A DNA stretch of 64,000 nucleotides from Phallusia mammillata (Eukaryota; Chordata; Ascidiacea; Phlebobranchia; Ascidiidae): positions 62,001 through 126,000 of the forward strand of contig QLIY01000309.1 in assembly GCA_003260075.1 (NCBI GenBank), read 5' to 3'. Shown one piece after another: positions 61,801 through 64,000 of the stretch. The position numbers and the translations under genes were made by a program. The notes under the pieces were generated by a model. That model ran no database searches. It was given only the letters and a program-made list of their open reading frames with translations, and was not told where the DNA came from. The number at the start of each line of letters is the position of its first letter. Within the stretch, counting starts at the first letter, position 1.

Positions 61801-64000
61801 CTTTCTTTCCAACAAAACCTACTCCGGATCTTGGCAAGCACATGGTGGAAAACCGGGTTACGAAGCGACAGGAACTCGTACTGGCTACGGTGGACCTGGT
61901 ACAATGTTCTTCTATCACTTGGAGCATAAGCATACAACGCTTATAATCAACAACAATGGCCATGGACCGGACAAGGACAGCAACTACATCGAGGATTACG
62001 CCGATCTAACCCAGGACGAGTCACGGGCTTGGTTTTTGCCTACTCACCGCGAACACGAGTTGTCCGGCAGCTCACATCACTTCTACTTTGATGAGCTTCA
62101 AGTGTGGGGCAATGCACATTTTGCGATATCACCAAAACTGGATGAGGAAAATACTGCCTCAAACAATACAGGTACGCTGAAATGCTGTAAACTTAAGTGG
62201 TTGACAGAGTAGTAAGGTGAGACAGGCTTTTCGGGTCAGGTTTATAGGCTTAAATATGACTAGAACGGGCTTCATTGAGGCCTTACTTTACACTCGACAT
62301 CAATGGTGCCTAATTTGGGCTTGTGCTTTCGGATTTGGGCCACAATTTTGGGCCGTCTCTTAAACTCTTAACCTTTGTATCTCTCCTCGGCGAACTTTAA
62401 TGCTATAATGCGGTGAGGAAATTTTGTTATGTTGACTGTTAAATTTGTTGTGATGTCAATTATATCAGTGATGTCGAAACAGGAACACTTTCTTTATGGG
62501 CTACTATTCGTCTATACCAGTGGTTCTCAAACTGGGGTCCGCGGTCCTTTAGGGGTCCGTGAGGGGGGGGGGGGGCGCGAAAAGGTTGGGGTACTTTTAT
62601 AATCTTCTTTGGCGTCAGTTTGTGACACTGAATTAGGTAAAATCAAAGTATAATTAAGAATCGACTGTCTCCGTTGCTAAACAATAGCCTGAATTGCATG
62701 ACAACTAAGAAAAGTGCATCTGTTCGCGCACAATCGTAATGTTTTTTGTCTTGTCAGTGATGTCGCAAGCTGTCTTTGGATCATTGTTATGGGCAATTTT
62801 ACAAAACTAGCTAAAATCCCACAATCAACTTTCGTATTTCTGAAATACACATTCAGGCTTAAGGACCGCGGGCACTTGAAATAATGGCAAAGGGACCGTT
62901 TGGATAAAAATATGAAAAAGTTTGAGAACCACTGGTCTATACTTTGTAGGACGTCTATGTTGAATTGGGGTACCTTTACTATTATGACATCTTTGCAACT
63001 CTGTGTGTATAAAAACTGGTTTATCACATTTTTCTAGGAAACTCGACTGACCAAGGACCTGAAACTACGATATATTTCAAGCACATGATCGGTGATCGCA
63101 CTGGAGCTATTCACGTTGGACCACGACAGAGTCTAGATCTGGAGCGAGCCTTTATCGATCTTCCGTTCAGCGCCCACGTGTATAAGCTGGGTCACCTTGG
63201 TCTGGCCCCTGTTACCCACATCCACGGGGTCACAATCTGGCTGAGTGGGGCTCTCACCCACGTACGCAACGTGACTGTGCGACTTGGTGGACGTCTGTGG
63301 CTAAATCGAGACGGTAAGTGAAAATCCAAATGACGTTTGTTTTAAAATTCTGTTTGCCTAAAATTATTCTAACTTGCATTTATTTTGTTTAAAATCGTAT
63401 AACTATATTTAGCAGCAAATCAATCACGTTTTTGATGAGCGGGTTTTGGTTATTTAACTTCTTAATCTTTACGGTCTTAAAACAAATGTTTTTACCAGGG
63501 CTGGGGAGTCGGGTACGAACCTCCGACTCAAACTTCTTCCAGAAATTTTAAATTTAGACTCCGAAAAATTTGTAATGGGTAGAAATGTTATTAATCAACA
63601 AAAGTAGGTTATACACAAAAAAAACACTAAAACAATTTAAATTTATGAATCTTTTTGAATCCAAAAAGTCCAAACCAAATTAAGGGATTCGTAGTCAGCC
63701 AATTTCCCCCACTTTGAATCGGACTCAGTTAGCTCAAAAATGTCTCCGATCCCTTGACTCCCCAACTCTGGCTTTTACAATGTTTCAATTCATTGAGCGT
63801 ATAACTTTTTGTTTCACTGGAAATTTGCCAGAAGAGCTCCATAAACTTGATATTATGCCTGGCAGCAATAGCTTATATATTCGTTTCACAGGTCGCACCG
63901 CCAGCAAATACGACATCGACGATTCTTTTTACTACCCCGAGCTTGACGACGACGAGTTTGCTGGAAAATTCCGCTTCGACTGGATGCATGTCCAAGATAT
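40762..64000 (+). CDS. Giant secreted glycine-rich, dermatopontin/discoidin-containing matrix-type protein (continues past window)
   Basis: I do not recognise a named gene. Exons: 40762-41034, 41253-41355, 44013-44201, 44860-44964, 46142-46252, 49489-53162, 53381-53687, 54006-54317, 54616-54869, 55281-55464, 55843-56013, 56224-56450, 56860-56981, 57627-57736, 57844-57971, 58089-58260, 58541-58828, 59531-59836, 60147-60410, 60858-62171, 63038-63313 and 63892 onward. All are GT-AG, mostly phase 1, and in frame: about 3,000 residues so far. It starts with a signal peptide (MSWPQHSYVLGVTAVLF...), is rich in N-x-S/T sites and has no transmembrane segment in this part. Exon 6 holds three dermatopontin-like repeats, then a discoidin-like domain, then long repeated G-x-hydrophobic strands suggestive of a beta-solenoid. 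Four glycine-rich modules follow the signature HGGRGGR...GGGSGGSI...GGGGGGRI. Exon 19 encodes a furin-type RKRRS site. An extracellular matrix or tunic-type structural role is inferred from composition and domains only. Confidence 0.85.
43025..43205. repeat. Duplicated intron block joined by ten C (43106-43115)
   Basis: About 85 bp (GCAATCGTTTTATTGAATGG to CTCTAAGCTGCACG) are repeated across a run of exactly ten C, the left copy with an extra TAAG. It is the only such join with C in place of G, as if that contig was placed reversed. It lies in intron 2 of the giant gene. Confidence 0.75.
46355..48545. mobile_element. Long hAT-like element, about 2.2 kb, without intact transposase
   Basis: The termini CAGTGGCGGCTCGTGC and GCACGAGCCGCCCCTG are inverted repeats with one mismatch. 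Both are followed inward by GGGGGTGCTGC-type palindromic sequence. The flanking octamers CTGCACAC and CTGCCAAA match at five of eight bases, so the target duplication is eroded or the ends are from different copies. The interior is AT-rich with only short frames. It lies in intron 5 of the giant gene. Confidence 0.7.
48967..49235. mobile_element. hAT-like MITE, 269 bp
   Basis: The ends CAGTGCTGGATTAA and TTAATCCGGCACTG are inverted repeats with one mismatch, flanked by a perfect 8-bp target duplication CACATACT (48959-48966 and 49236-49243). Internal words AGGCCAGTCAAAAATC and CCTGCAGGCCAGAAGACC sit next to the ends. It is just upstream of the giant 3.7-kb exon. Confidence 0.85.
49520..50000 (+). 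other. Three dermatopontin-like repeats (protein domain)
   Basis: Within exon 6 three units each end in a D-R-x-W-x-x-x-x-C type motif: QRDRLWSVTKC, YNDRRWKFTCC and SDDRQWSVRYC. The middle unit opens YINNYEASINFDC and has the SGMESAFH strand, the usual dermatopontin pattern (aromatic-N-x-x-D/E, FxC, then S-x-F/H...DRxWxFxC). Dermatopontin-type domains are collagen- and proteoglycan-binding in extracellular matrix. Confidence 0.7.
50020..50465 (+). other. Discoidin (F5/8 type C)-like domain
   Basis: It follows the dermatopontin repeats. Key pieces are RAWNGN...SSWTPGN, VTGVSTRGNPNGNQFVTTYE, LEFNLDN, and HSVSIKPTAWSSGIALAAAI followed by HGY. The last piece matches the closing strand of discoidin domains (R-I-x-P-x-x-W-x-x-x-I-x-L-R-x-E-L-x-G). 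Such domains bind sugars or membranes. Confidence 0.75.
57775..57843. repeat. Tandem duplication at a splice acceptor
   Basis: The sequence TTGCATTGACCAATGTTATG followed by TGTGCTT occurs twice in a row just before the acceptor CAG at 57841-57843 (exon 15 of the giant gene). The functional acceptor is in the downstream copy. Confidence 0.75.
62518..62934. mobile_element. hAT-like MITE, 417 bp
   Basis: The ends CAGTGGTTCTCAAACT and AGTTTGAGAACCACTG are perfect inverted repeats, flanked by a perfect 8-bp duplication GTCTATAC (62510-62517 and 62935-62942). Related in reverse orientation to the older copy at 39263-39671. It contains a 13-G run (62563-62575). It lies between exons 20 and 21 of the giant gene. 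Confidence 0.9.
63496..63770. mobile_element. hAT-like MITE, 275 bp
   Basis: The ends CAGGGCTGGGGAGTC and GACTCCCCAACTCTG are imperfect inverted repeats. The flanking octamers GTTTTTAC (63488-63495) and GCTTTTAC (63771-63778) match at seven of eight positions, as expected for an aged hAT target duplication. It lies in the intron between exons 21 and 22 of the giant gene. Confidence 0.75.

Noticed and set aside
62563..62575. 13-G run as an assembly join
   Set aside because: It sits inside a mobile element where the related copy is also G-rich, and there is no flanking duplication; undecided, so not counted.
1..64000. tRNA, rRNA or CRISPR arrays
   Set aside because: I looked for T-loop GTTCGA-type boxes in spacers and for regularly spaced repeats and saw none that hold up; a dedicated scan was not possible.

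Overview
This is animal nuclear DNA: AT-rich, with spliced genes whose introns are mostly short and have canonical GT-AG ends, and with proteins that match metazoan families. The gene set (GALNS, CCDC33, KIAA1143, MFSD5, WDR45B, ACADVL, FAH, a caspase, and a giant secreted matrix-type protein), the compact spacing and the strong allelic divergence suggest an invertebrate chordate, most likely an ascidian tunicate. The phylum is an inference; no marker here proves it.

Layout. 1-829: the last exon of a caspase gene, present twice because of an apparent assembly join. 1848-4869 (+): GALNS, a lysosomal sulfatase in 14 exons. 5626-19217 (+): CCDC33-like C2/coiled-coil protein. One of its introns holds an unrecognised antisense coiled-coil gene (8467-10431, -) ending in a CaaX box. 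20585-21435 (-): KIAA1143 homolog. 21899-23308 (-): intronless MFSD5, head-to-head with WDR45B (23884-28564, +). 28565-32549: mobile-element-rich spacer with a Penelope-like GIY-YIG fragment and a nested hAT-like element. 32550-34448 (+): intronless very-long-chain acyl-CoA dehydrogenase, tail-to-tail with fumarylacetoacetase (34847-37335, -). 37336-40761: spacer with an old hAT-like element and a perfect 35-bp-arm hairpin. 40762 to the window end (+): a giant secreted protein, about 3,000 residues so far in 22 exons and continuing past the window. It combines a signal peptide, three dermatopontin-like repeats, a discoidin-like domain, long beta-solenoid-like stretches, a furin-type site and four copies of a glycine-rich module.

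Two global signals stand out. First, nine runs of exactly ten G (once ten C) sit between two near-identical copies of the same 65-240 bp sequence. These look like placeholder joins between overlapping allelic contig ends, so apparent duplications there are very probably false, including the caspase 'tandem exon' and a CCDC33 exon start. Second, at least six short elements with hAT-style inverted ends (CAG...CTG) are scattered in introns and spacers; three have perfect and one a near-perfect 8-bp target duplication.

The genes do not form a pathway. They are independent housekeeping or metabolic genes (lysosomal sulfatase, autophagy PROPPIN, mitochondrial beta-oxidation, tyrosine catabolism, transporter), one probable ciliary/testis coiled-coil gene, and one lineage-type extracellular matrix gene, which is the least explained and most interesting part.
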